A stretch of DNA of 64,000 nt from Diadema setosum (Eukaryota; Echinodermata; Echinoidea; Diadematoida; Diadematidae). Location of the stretch: NCBI GenBank assembly GCA_033980235.1, contig CM067070.1, positions 29,278,627 to 29,342,626 of the forward strand. Direction: 5' to 3'. A program made the position numbers and the translations under genes. The notes beneath the pieces were generated by a model. The model was not told where the DNA came from, did no database searches, and saw only the letters and a program-made list of their open reading frames with translations. Positions 1 to 10,964 of this stretch are shown here, piece after piece (the first letter of the stretch is position 1; each line of letters opens with the position of its first letter).

Positions 1-1139
1 TTAGGATTAGGTATATCTAAAAAATAAAAAAACACTTTATTAGATGAAGGGATACTTTGTGATACATTTTTCCCAATCGATGCAAAAAAATCATTAAAAA
101 TTTCGGCCATACCAGCAGGTACATTGCTTGAGGTATTACCCCATCGTACTTCTGAAATACTAGATGCATCATTAGTTGTATTCATAACATCTTTTATTGT
201 TTTCCAAGTATTCTTAATATCATTTTTATATTTCATGATCTGGTTGACATAAAATTTTCTCTTTTGTAAACGCAATAAATTAGTAAGCGTGTTTTTGTAA
301 GTCACATATTTTTGTCTGTTTTTATCCGTAGGGTTACTCCTGTATTTATAAAACAAATTATTTTTTCTATTAATCGATCTTAAAAGTGATTGGGTGATCC
401 ACGGGAGTCTTGGAGTTCTTTTATAAGAACTTTTCCTTGTGCAAAACGGAATATGTTCATCAATTTTAGAAGTGATAGTTTTCATGAAATAATCATAACA
501 CAAATCAAGATCGGTATTGTTGTATACAAAAAACCAATCAATATCTTTTAAACTATTTTGCAAATTAATAAGATTATTGGCCGTAATCTCACGACGTCTC
601 TGATACTTATTTTGCCTAGGAGATAACTTAATTGGCACTTATGTAAAGATTGGGTAATGATCAGAGATGTCAGATAAAACAATACCAGACTCGGGAATTG
701 GGAGAATATTACAAAAAAAATATTATCAATCAAAGTGGCAGATCGGTCAGTAACACGGGTCGGCTTAGAAATTAACGGTAATAAAGAAACAGACATTAAG
801 GTTTCTACAAATTCTTGCGAAATATGTTGGGAGTTACATTTCATAAGATCAATATTGAAATCACCCATTAAATATACATGTTTATTTGTAAAAATAGAGT
901 TCTGCATTAAATTTTGTACATACAACAAAAAAATCATTCGGATTCGATCCAGGGGGTCTGTAAACAACTCCAATCAGTATGTTTTTCCCATTCGGGTTTA
1001 CCATTTCAACAAAAAGAGATTCAACTACATCAGTCATGACATTTAATTCTTCGTGGATAGAATATTCAAATTTGTTGGGGATGTATAAACCCACGCCACC
1101 ACCCATTCTTTCTTTTCTATTTCTGTACACGAAATTGGC
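1..1139 (-). mobile_element. Non-LTR retrotransposon, endonuclease part, cut by window edge
   Basis: On the minus strand from about 1139 downward, the translation shows an APE-type endonuclease of CR1/L2-like LINEs: a GGGVGLYIPN box, ILIGVVYRPPG, then MGDFNIDL and KPTRVTDRSATLIDNIF. The reading frame changes between about 970 and 880 and again after the SDHYPIF-like stretch near 660, so this copy is not translatable as it stands. Positions 1-540 read as the linker between endonuclease and reverse transcriptase (PWITP, NRKNNLF-like). The reverse transcriptase would lie beyond position 1. The element's first recognisable base touches the stop codon of the nuclear receptor exon. A young, 5'-truncated insertion is the likeliest explanation. 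Confidence 0.85.
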
Positions 1140-1387
1140 CTATATACTAAAATTCATCATTTCCTTCACCAAACTGTGAATGTCGATCTTTCCTTCCAGC
1201 TTCAAGCGCAAGATTTCCTCCATGGACCTGGTGCTGACTTTTCGGAGACTTGGTAGACGCATGGGCAGCTTGCCGTATCTCCTATTGTGGTCACCGGGAA
1301 AGGCGAACTGTTCGTGGTTATGAAGGCATTCCAAATGAAATTTTTGCGGCGCCCTCAAACGGTTGACCTCTTTTGGACCGTTGGCAT
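1140..1387 (-). CDS. Nuclear receptor ligand-binding domain, C-terminal exon
   Basis: This exon codes for 81 residues and a TAG stop. The acceptor reads cgttcag, and the exon starts with two bases completing a codon (phase 1 from the previous exon). RYGKLPMRLPSLRKV followed by SMEEILRLKLEG and IHSLVKEMMN matches helices 10 to 12 of nuclear receptor ligand-binding domains; in RXR/COUP-type receptors the equivalents are KLLLRLPALR and FLMEML. The last helix (SLVKEMMN) would be the AF-2 coactivator helix. The upstream part (EVNRLRAPQKFHLECL) fits helices 8-9. The stop lies at the boundary with the retrotransposon on its 3' side, so the last residues (FSI) may derive from the insertion. The subfamily cannot be assigned from this piece. 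Confidence 0.88.
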
Positions 1388-2076
1388 CTGAACGAAAAAT
1401 AAATAAATGAATAAATCAGTAACTAAATAGATATATGAAATAAAGAAGCGTATCAATACAGATCTGATTTACATTAATTCTATCTTTCTTGTTTTAGTTA
1501 TAATCATTCAATTCCTTTAATCATCATTTTGTTAGTCCTCTTTGTCATTTTCCTTTGTTGTTGTTTTTAATGTTTTGCTTCGATTTGGAATGAGATGAAT
1601 TGAAATCAAGTCAGATCCGTCCATGACCGCTTCTTTCAATATATCAGTGCATTATGATGAGGGGGTTATTCATTTAATTTAAGGATGTCATTCTTCATGA
1701 AGAAATATGAACATTAATAGGACGTTAAATGGATATCATTAGAACAAGTCTGTAGGAAATAAAAAGGACCATACAGAGAACATAAGAACGTCAGTGAGCA
1801 CATATCAAATTTTGATGCCAGTTACTGTAAGTCAAATCACTTTGCATTAAGTTTGATTGACTCCAATACTGTCATTAACTGAATAAAATGGAAACCTAAT
1901 TTACAATGACACAAATCTTCTTGAAAACAAAATTAGTTAATGGTCATTAGCTTTGTATTACCCACCTTCACACACTGCAATAATTTTGTCCCACTTTAGC
2001 AATGTATCGATTAATCCCTGTATAAGATGTACCTACACAATTGCGACAATGATATCATGATACATGAATATGAATG
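1388..2076. other. Non-coding stretch, no feature seen
   Basis: AT-rich sequence between the last receptor exon and the next retrotransposon. I searched the minus strand for the missing ligand-binding-domain exon and found no open frame resembling helices 3-7. The final 150 bases may be 5' sequence of the following retrotransposon. Confidence 0.5.
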
Positions 2077-4170
2077 AATAAATGGTATAACTGAAACTTG
2101 GTTTAAACCTTCAACAGATATAGCTGTATTTAACATCCCTGTATATTCTTTTATTCAGTCATGTCGGTTGAATAAAAAAGGTGGTGGGGTTGCATATCAT
2201 ATAAAGGAGGGAATTGATTTTCGGCTACGAAGTGACTTATCTGATACAAATTTGTACTATGAATCTTTGTTTATAGAAGCGAATATTACAAACACTAAAT
2301 ATGTTATTGGATGTGTGTACAGAGCGCCTGGTGCTGATACAAGATCGTTTATTGATAGATTTGATGATACAATGGAAATTGTGAGTGCAGAAAATAAGAA
2401 AATATATATTATGGGCGACTTTAATGTAAATTTATTAAATATTAATGTAGATAATAAAGTTAAAGATTTTGTTGACTTTGTGACTTCATATGGTCTATTC
2501 TCCCCAATTAATAAACCAACTCGTGTTACGTCTTCAACCGCAACCTTAATTAATAATATATTTAGAAACTGTGTTAAAGACCATTTTCATTCTGGTATTC
2601 TGTGCTCAGATTTTTCTGACCATATGCCAATTTTTAGCATCAATAAAGGTGATGCTGTTACAGCTGTTAACAGCAAAGGTAAAATATTTTGGCGTGTTAT
2701 TAATGAAGAGAAGATTAATGTTTTAAGCAAAAGTTATCTGACGTTAATTGGTTTTGTTTGTATAATTTGTATGATGCTAATGACTCTTATGAACAGTTTA
2801 TTGATACTTTTTTAATATTATATGATTCAATTTTTCCTTTAGTTGAGTCAAAGAAAAAATGTAGAAAACCATGGATTACCCCAGGCCTCCTGAAATCTAT
2901 TAATCAGAAGCATAAGTTGTACTCTAGGTTTATTAAAGATCGAAGTGATGCAAACTTTAAAAAGTATGTGGTACATAAAAATTTGTTGACTTCTGCTGTT
3001 CGACATAGCAAAAAGAGGTATTATGATAATGTTTTTCGGTCAACTCAATATGATATAAAGAAGACATGGTATCACATAAATGAATTATTAGGGAGAGGGA
3101 AGAAACCATAAATTCCGAGTGAAATGTACCATGATGGCATTACACTTCATTCAGATTTACATAAAGCTGAATATTTTAATAAATATTTTATTGATTTGCC
3201 CTCAAAGATAACCAATGATATACCCGCTGCCAAAAGTTCATTTCTAGAATATTTATCTGTGCAAAGTCACTCCTCATCATTGTATTTTACTCCAACATCT
3301 GTTCATGAAATTATAAAATTTGCTATTGCCCTAAACCCATCAAAATCATGTTGGTCAGATGATGTATCTCCAATGGTTGTAAAGAGTTGTATACAGTATA
3401 TTGCTGCTCCATTGTGTGATATTTCAACAAGTCTCTTTCACAAGGAATTGTTCCACAAAAATTGAAATTAGCAAATGTAATCCCTGTATTTAAAAAGAAT
3501 GATAACAAATGTATAGAAAATTGTAGACCAATTGCTTTGTTGCCCATTTTCTCAAAGATCCTTGAAAAAATTCTGTATAAAAGATTGGATGATTATCTTC
3601 AATCCTATAGTGTTTTGATTCCACAGCAATTTGGTTTTCGGAAAAAAATGTTCCACGAGCATGGGTGTCTTGAATTTAGTGAATACTGTCGTTAATGCTA
3701 TTGATAGTGGCAGGTATTGTATTGGTATATTTTTAGATTTGTCGAAGGCTTTTGCTCCTATTGACCATTCGATACTCCTGTGTAAGCTTCAGCATTATGG
3801 TATTCGTGGGGTAGCTCTAGCTTGGTTTAAAGATTACTTGCAAAATAAACAGCAATATGTAGCGGTAAATGGAGTTAAATCACAGTCGAGGCAAGTAACA
3901 TGTTGTGTTCCACAGGGCTCAGTCCTAGGCCCTTTATTGCTCCTTATTTATATTAACGACATTATCAATTCATCTAGCTTATTTACTTATTCGCTTTTTT
4001 GCAGATGACACTTGCTTACTTGCTCACCACAACTATTTGTTAACTATTTGTTACCCTTAATAAACTCTGTAAATGATGAAATTGGTAATATATTTGAATG
4101 GTTTTGTTGTAATAAATTATTATTGAATACTAGTAAATCTCAATATGTTGTATTTAGATTAAAAGGGAAA
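2077..4170 (+). mobile_element. Degenerate CR1/L2-like non-LTR retrotransposon (endonuclease and reverse transcriptase)
   Basis: Plus-strand frames read in order: an endonuclease start (ITETWF), GGGVAYHIKEG, VIGCVYRAPG, MGDFNVNLL, KPTRVTSSTATLINNIF and SDFSDHMPIF. A linker follows (KPWITPGLLKSINQKHKLY). The reverse transcriptase then shows VIPVFKK, NCRPIALLPIFSKILEK, QFGFRKK, FLDLSKAFAPIDHSILL (motif A), VPQGSVLGPLL (motif B) and a FADDTCL catalytic box at about 4000. At least five frame changes occur (near 2770, 3110, 3460, 3640 and 4005), so the copy is dead. Homology ends at about 4165 (VVFRLKGK), where unrelated sequence begins. It sits inside the receptor gene's large intron in the opposite orientation. 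Confidence 0.92.
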
Positions 4171-4171
4171 A

Positions 4172-4460
4172 AAAAACGACGGTATAGGCCTACAACCGTT
4201 CGGAAACAGTATGAGCGGACAACCAAACCGTCGTTTATCGGGCGCATTGCCTTTGCGCGTAAAAGTAGCGATATGCGACTGTTTGGTGACAGCAAGTACT
4301 GCGCGTGCTGTCAACAAAACTGGCATACACATGGTAAATGTTAACTGAACGGCATTTGCAAAAAAAAAAAAAAAAAAACAACAAACAAACAAAAAAATCA
4401 AAACAAAACAAAACAAAACAAAAACAAAATAAAACCAAAATAAAAACATACATGGGGTTC
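4172..4460 (+). repeat. Poly(A)-tailed block joined to the retrotransposon
   Basis: A CpG-containing stretch of about 190 bases (4172-4360) ends in a long A run and (CAAAA)n. The layout is that of a retroposed 3' end, either a SINE-like insertion or a replaced tail of the preceding LINE. I saw no tRNA-type A and B boxes. The source is unknown. Confidence 0.45.
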
Positions 4461-4513
4461 TTTTGCGATTTCTCGTGTAATTCCTAACAATGCATTCGAC
4501 AAAAACGTCGCAT

Positions 4514-5512
4514 TTAACCCTATTAAGCCCAAGCTATTTTGACCTCTCGCAGGCCCAAGGGGGGGGGGGGGCACATTGTGCCCCCCCCCCCTATATAACT
4601 TTTTTATTACTTGATGTATCATCGTCATATTTGGCACGTTAGTAGAGTAACTCATACTCTACATGACTGTACATTTGAATTTTCACAAGGTCACCCATAG
4701 AGGGCGCTATTTACCAAAATATAAAGAAATACATAGGAAATATGCTAAAAACCTGATTTTTCTGTATAATTTCTTTAACCCCATTATAATGTCTTATTAT
4801 AGACCAATCATTTTAATATTTGCCACAAATGATAAGCAAGTGGAATTTTATTATTTGTTATGGTTGAAATTTCTCAAGGTCACCACGTGAGGGCGTTATT
4901 CATATCAACACAATGATACATTATGAGACCTGGGATGAAATGTTTGTGACGGGTATATGTATAGTTATGACATTTCGTATTTGCATAATACTGGAATTTT
5001 GAGATTGCAAATTGATGATATGATAAACTAAATGATATTAGAGGCATAACTTGGGTGAAGGAATCAAAATAACTCAAAATATAAGGGCAATCTTTAGAAA
5101 ATATTATTGTTTTCAATTATCTCTATTATATCTATTGCTATATGAATTTGTCACATAAAAACAAAGGAAATAAGAAGAAAAACTTTCCAGGACCATAATT
5201 ACTTCAAATTTTGCCCCTTCAACAAATTTCAGCCAAGAAACACCCATTTCATACACTGTAATGCTGTTAAAATAAATGGGAACAGAAAAAAAGATGCAAA
5301 ATCTGACTGACATGGTTGTCAAGTTATGGTTGCCATGGCAACCAGCAACATCAAATATAGCTAAATCATATCTAATATCAAAATGTTCGCAATAAGATTT
5401 TAGGAAAAGTCACCAAATTCGGTTGAAATCGGATTAAGGGCGAAGGAGTGGCAAACGAAAATCTGGTGTGGGGGGCACAATGTGCCCCCCCCCCCGGGCT
5501 TTATAGGGTTAA
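4514..5512. mobile_element. TTAA-flanked inverted-repeat element (MITE), about 1.0 kb
   Basis: The left end reads TTAACCCTATTAAGCCC; the right end is its inverse, GGGCTTTATAGGGTTAA. Next to each terminus lies a G-run/C-run palindrome around CACATTGTG (about 4560-4595 and 5471-5496). TTAA at both outer edges is the target-site type of piggyBac-like transposons. The interior has no transposase, so this is a non-autonomous copy. It lies in the receptor gene's intron. Confidence 0.8.
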
Positions 5513-5701
5513 AGTAAGATATAACGTCAGACGGATCTAAACAAGTTATTCGATAAGCCGGACATAAACGAGTAGAAATCGTGATTGACAAAAAGGTAAA
5601 CTTCAAACGTGATTATCTTGAAAAAAAAAAATCATATACGACGGTTGGGACGACCGCCGACGAAATAATAGAGCGAAGCGACCCTGTGTATAGTAACATA
5701 C
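5513..5701. other. Intron of the receptor gene, 5' end
   Basis: Starts on the minus strand with a clear donor (gtatgtta) after the hinge exon. No coding sequence was seen. Confidence 0.5.
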
Positions 5702-5953
5702 CTTTCCAGAACCTGTGGAATGGAATCGGGCCTCGATTGTATGAGTTCGCGGATGGCAAGTTTCCAGGGCTCGGCTACGTCTGCATCCAGGGACTGATAG
5801 TAGAGGGCGCCCTCCAAGCTCGTGTCGACTTCTGGCTGATCCACGTCCCGTCGGGGCTGACGCCGAGAGGAGCTTGTTGAGGGTTTTTCGGGAAACGACG
5901 TCTCCTCGAGAAGATCCTTGGTCTTCTTCTGGCCTCCGGGCCTTCTGTCTGGC
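5702..5953 (-). CDS. Nuclear receptor hinge exon
   Basis: Acceptor ttgtaag and donor gtatgtta bound a 252-base exon that is open in one minus-strand frame. Joined to the DNA-binding-domain exon (which ends with two bases, cg), it reads in frame as KNR-R-PDRRPGGQKKTKDLLEE. PDRRPGGQKK is the basic C-terminal extension expected right after a nuclear receptor DNA-binding domain; ERR has RVRGGRQK in this place. A serine/arginine-rich hinge follows, then EPWKLAIRELIQSRPDSIPQ, which could be the first ligand-binding-domain helix. The exon ends in phase 2, but the final exon expects phase 1, so at least one exon is missing between them. GC content is clearly higher than in the flanks. Confidence 0.75.
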
Positions 5954-6289
5954 CTTACAACTTACTGTATAAGGGTATTAAATATCTTATCGTAGTAGTT
6001 GGTACATGATTATGGGCTGCACATAGAGGAAACACATTCATTCCGCACTACAATGGATGATTTTTTACCCAAGGAGTTGGATGATAATATATATGCTCAG
6101 TTCCCATTATGTTAGTTTGGATCCAATTCGTTTGACGGTTTCGAGAGAACTGATTTAGGCAAGCAGGAAGGCCTTCTCCTTGCAAGTACAAACGATTCAG
6201 AATTGTTAAGGATCCAGCTTGCCTGACACTTTAGAGTGCTATAACAGGAATATATTCCGTGAATCTGAGCACATAGTGACGTTTTTGGG
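5954..6289. other. Intron of the receptor gene, no feature seen
   Basis: Non-coding; no repeat structure recognised. Confidence 0.4.
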
Positions 6290-6500
6290 TCTAGGGCAAT
6301 TACCCCCTGGGCAATTACCCCGCACCCTTCCCCTGGCCCTAATCGTAATCGTAATCCTGAACCTAACCCTAACCCTAACCCAAACTCCTAACCCTAAACC
6401 TAACCCTAACCCTAATCTCTACTCTAACCTTACCACCAACCAGTAATTGGCCGGGGGGTAATTGCCCTCCCGGGGTAATTGCCCGGATACGGACGTTTTT
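6290..6500. repeat. Telomere-like (CCCTAA)n inside a gggcaattacc-bounded repeat
   Basis: Imperfect CCTAACCCTAA copies at 6355-6420 are bracketed by inverted gggcaattaccc / ggtaattgccc motifs. The same arrangement occurs in reverse at 26045-26235, so this is a dispersed repeat that carries telomere-like DNA and not a chromosome end. Confidence 0.8.
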
Positions 6501-7249
6501 CTAAACACATCACATATTATTCATTTGGAAATCCAGGTGAAGGGGAACTCCCCTCCCCCACCCCACCCCTCACCCCCTCCAAAAAAAAAAAAAAAAAAAG
6601 CGCCACTGTGGCCTATAGGCCTATGTTTCATATGTCATTTATGAGTACCTACCGTCTTGAGAAATATACAAGTACTTGGAGCCTACACGTATACTTGACC
6701 TGGTACCTGAACGTTGTACAATGTATACCGGGTTGAAATAGATTATGTGATGGGTTCTGAGAAGATGACTGATTTTTTTTTTTTTTTTCGGAATAGCAAC
6801 TCTCAACTGGGATTTCCTGTAGAGATTCATATTAACTTGCTCTAATCCGTTCTAGTACTATTTGTCCATGCTGTGTAGATCACTTGAGTTCTCGCCTTCA
6901 CGTTTAATCTTTCTAAACTAGAGAAGCACATAGAGAACGCGTACCTCCGCCAAAGCCAAATTTCCAGAACGTATAGACTTGCTGATCAAATAAAAAATCA
7001 ATTGCGAAGAAAAACACTTACAATGTGACAGTTAAATTACTAATACCCAGAGAGCAACATTGTTCTACCACTTTCTTAAAAGAGTACACAGACTTTAAGC
7101 TTGGAATTTTAGAAGAAATAATACTCCATAATTAAGTAATCAGTAAATTCAGCTTTATAAATAGTATCATGAGCTGATTTTTTTTCTTTCTCTGTCTTCC
7201 AGTCTACACACTGATGAACAAAACCCTCACAAAATGCCGATCACCTTAC
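6501..7249. other. Intron of the receptor gene
   Basis: Contains a C-rich stretch followed by an A18-type run (about 6545-6600) and a T run (about 6774-6789). The far end carries the donor of the DNA-binding-domain exon (gtaaggtg on the minus strand). No exon was seen. Confidence 0.5.
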
Positions 7250-7619
7250 CGTCTATTTTTCATGCCCACTGCTAGGCATTTTTGGAATCGGCAGGATTGA
7301 CAGTTGTTTCTGTTCTCTTTATTGACACACAGGATTTGCAATACCCTGCCGACCCTTTGCATGTGTACGTGAGACTGCTTTGCACTGTTCTTTTGAAGAA
7401 ACTTTTGCAAGCTTCGCAGGAAAATGCTTTGTAGTGGAATCCCGTGCCATGATCGCCGCATACGAGACACGGCTGGAAAAACAGACCATCAGCTGCCTGA
7501 GCTGAACTACATGTGGTTGACATGACAGTCGACGGTGACTGCAGTGCAGCGCCAGAAAAGTTCGAGACAGACGGCCCTGTCAAAAATTGAGCAACCTTCA
7601 GAATTTTCATTGAATCCAT
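7250..7619 (-). CDS. Nuclear receptor DNA-binding-domain exon, frame broken in second zinc finger
   Basis: From an ATG at 7619 (in-frame stop shortly upstream) a short Ser/Thr-rich N-terminus leads at residue 51 to the first finger, [21 protein letters not shown], an exact C-x2-C-x13-C-x2-C. The P-box is EACKS and is followed by [15 protein letters not shown]-boxes of the CEACK type occur in ERR-like receptors. The second finger then leaves this frame. [13 protein letters not shown] and [13 protein letters not shown] lie in another frame, which is the one that splices correctly to the hinge exon. The spacing between the first and third cysteine of finger 2 is 59 bases against 48 in the standard C-x5-C-x9-C, an excess of 11. 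A GT repeat (tgtgtgt) sits at the shift. The donor is gtaagg. A possible alternative 5' boundary is an acceptor at 7632. Confidence 0.88.
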
Positions 7620-8290
<671 letters not shown>

Positions 8291-8459
8291 TTGTTACGGT
8301 CAAGTTCACACAAATTAATGGAAAGCAGTCTAAGTGAATTGAAATAGATAAATTTCCATATCAGCAATTCAAACTTAGATGGGATCGTTTCAACGAAAAG
8401 TAACTTAGGTACAGAAAATGTAATACCTGTCCAGGGTTTTACCCTAGAAAGAGAACTAG

Positions 8460-8840
8460 CGTCGGGGCCTATCATCTGCGTCATGGCGGGGAAGCGACGC
8501 TAGACGCTATCACGTAGAGAACGCGTTGATGAACGGAGTCGTTGACAAATCATCTGGCGAGGCTATCACAGGTTGGTTTGCAGCTCCGCGACTCTGCCGG
8601 ACAGGAGGGCGTTGACCGCTGGGTGCTGGATACCATTCCCACTCGACGCTCGGGTCGACCTCGGCGTTGCTCCCATATGATTGTCTGCCCTGTAGCACTC
8701 TCAGAAGGGCGTTTGCTCCAGGCCGCCTGGTGGTTGGCCTGGCCAAGTCGACGGAAAATCATCGTCGTTGTCAATGGAAAGCAGGCTACGTGGATAGCAT
8801 CTCGTGGATTACTCTGCCGGCACACAGTACTTTAGCTCAG
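8460..8840. other. GC-rich, CpG-containing block of unknown function
   Basis: About 380 bases much richer in G+C and CpG than the surroundings, open in several frames on both strands. The best minus-strand frame (8510-8746) contains VDPSVEWEWYPAPSGQRPP but matches no family I know. It lies about 0.9 kb upstream of the receptor's DNA-binding-domain exon, so it could be a first exon or promoter-proximal CpG block. This is speculative. Confidence 0.35.
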
Positions 8841-9205
8841 TTACCAGAATAATTATCTTATTATGAAAACAACTTCTCTCAAGAACGTGGAGCGTTGAGA
8901 AAGCTATCATGGTCCTCTTTAACCGGAGGCTCAGATTCTTGACTAACGAAACAAATGTATTTTCACATGGAAATTTCCATCAGCTACAACGGTACTATGT
9001 ATACGCCCTACATGACATTAAACTCAACCTGTTTTTAAGTATACGGGTCTGCGGTTCGAAGTTAATACCGCGCAGAGCTTAACATTTAAGATTACGTAAC
9101 CAGATATACAGAAGCTACTACAATGTACAACATTTACAAACATTCGTGATTTGAATTTGAATGCGTGTTGCATGCACTTGTAATTTGAAAGCGCTTTTCT
9201 TATGT
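8841..9205. other. Non-coding stretch, no feature seen
   Basis: AT-rich, no open frame of note. Confidence 0.4.
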
Positions 9206-9781
9206 TTAAAGGACAAGTTCACCTTCATAAACATAAAGATTGAGAGAATGTAGCAATATTAGTAGAACACATCATTGAAAGTTTGAGGAAAATTGGACAA
9301 TCCGTTCAAAAGTTATGAAATTTTGAAGTTTTTGTGCAGTAACCGCTGGATGAGAAGACTACTGCAGTGTGTGAATAACTTAGATGTCACATGCGTACAA
9401 CAATATAAGGAAAATATAAAGAGAATTTCACAAAATTTCAGCTTTTGCAAAAAGTACACATCCCCCCGACTCGTTACCGACAAATATTATGGGTAATATT
9501 ATTCCCCCTGCCTTTAGAAAGAGTCAAGTCAAGTGCTCTTTTATTATGCGAAAAAAGTGAAAATATGTTGAATTTTCTTTACATTTTCTTTATACTGTTG
9601 TACGTATATGACTCACAACTTGTAGTAGTCTCCTCATCCAGCGGTTCCAACACAAAAATTTTAAAGATTCATAACTTTTGCATCGATTGTTCAATTTTCC
9701 TCAAACTTTCACTGATGTGTTCTACTAATATTGTTGCATTCTCTCAATCCTTATGTTTATGAAGGTGAACTTGTCCTTTAA
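9206..9781. mobile_element. TTAA-flanked MITE, 576 bp, long inverted termini
   Basis: Starts TTAAAGGACAAGTTCACC and ends with the inverse GGTGAACTTGTCCTTTAA. The terminal repeat extends roughly 70 bases through attgagagaatg / cattctctcaat. The interior is non-coding. A diverged piece of its right half recurs at 58680-58860. Confidence 0.85.
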
Positions 9782-10056
9782 GTGAGAACATCCCAAAGTC
9801 GAAATCTGGTGAAATTTAATCGAATGAAAAAGTTAGTTTTCGTTCTTAAGTATTGATATCGGTGGTCATTCTAATTCCTGCGAAATTAACTGATGAAATC
9901 GTTATATCGAATTCAAGTCTGAAAGTATTGGTGGGGGGGGGGGGGGGGGGGCAAAAGAAAATACATGCAATTATTATAGCGGCACGCATTAGGTATCTTC
10001 TATGGAAAGCGTTTTACTTGGATAGGTCACCCTTTTACCGTTGGGCATAATAAGTT
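9782..10056. other. Short spacer with G20-type homopolymer
   Basis: An uninterrupted G run of about 20 bases starts at about 9931, shortly before the truncated 5' end of a retrotransposon. No gene was seen. Confidence 0.7.
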
Positions 10057-10900
10057 TTGTATTTTGAATTGAATACGGTTAAATCTGAGTTTCTAATGTT
10101 TGGCTCGAAGACACAATTAGGTCAAATTGACATAAAATATTCCATCTCCTTTTCCGGCATGTCAGTTAATGTGTCCCAAACCTGTCGCAACCTGGGTGTA
10201 ACGCTAGATTGTAATATGACCATGTCTCATCAAGTTTCTAGCATTTGTAGATCTGTAAGATACCAACTTCGCAATATCGGCTTCATTAGAAAATATTTGA
10301 ACCGATCTTCTACCGAAAAATTAGTCCATGCTTTGATATCCTCTAGGTTTGATTTTGGAAACTCCGTCTTATTTAACTTACCACAAACTCAGCTCTCCAT
10401 GCTACAGAGGCTTCAAAATGCGGCAGAACGCATCATTACATTGTCCAAGAAGCACACTCACATCACCCCTATTTTGAGATCACTTCATTGGCTACTATTC
10501 AAAGATTGCATTATTTTTCAGTTTTCACTTCTGACTTTCGATATTCAGGGCACTGCTCCTCAGTATAACATTGACTTACTCCATAATTACATCCCTGCTA
10601 TATAGATCTCTACGCTCATCCAACTCCGGTTCTCTTATAATTCCAAGATTCACTACAATATGGGGCACACGTGCCTTTGCCCATGCTGCTCCCAGCTTAT
10701 GGAATAACTTACCTCCAGCCATAAAAAAAGAAAAAAAAAATATGTTCTTCATCAGATTCCTTTAAAAGCAGTCCAAAACCTCACCTATTTAAGGCCTCCT
10801 TTTGAATACGTATTACTTTACTACTCATCAAACTGCAACAACAACCATAAGAACATAACCATAAGAAAAAAATAGAAAAATTTTCTTCTTTTTACAATAC
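10057..10900 (+). mobile_element. 5'-truncated CR1/L2 retrotransposon, C-terminal part
   Basis: The reading begins after the catalytic box, at KSEFLMFGS. It continues with NLGVTLDCNM, HALISSRFDFGNSVL, LQRLQNAAERIITLSKKHTHITPIL, SLHWLLFKDCIIF and, after a frame shift near 10600, SLRSSNSGSLIIPRF and AFAHAAPSLWNNLPPAI. This is the thumb and C-terminal region typical of L2/CR1 reverse transcriptases. The 3' untranslated part probably reaches about 10900. Confidence 0.9.
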
Positions 10901-10964
10901 ATTTAATGTATTGAATCTATTAAACGATTACACTTAGTACAGGAGTATTGGTTAGGATAATTAT

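Noticed and set aside
6355..6420. Telomere or chromosome fusion point
   Set aside because: The motif is short, degenerate and embedded in a dispersed repeat that also occurs at 26045-26235.
9931..9951. G-quadruplex regulatory site at the G20 run
   Set aside because: Many long G or C runs occur across the window in non-coding DNA. They look like homopolymer expansion, and their length may be unreliable.
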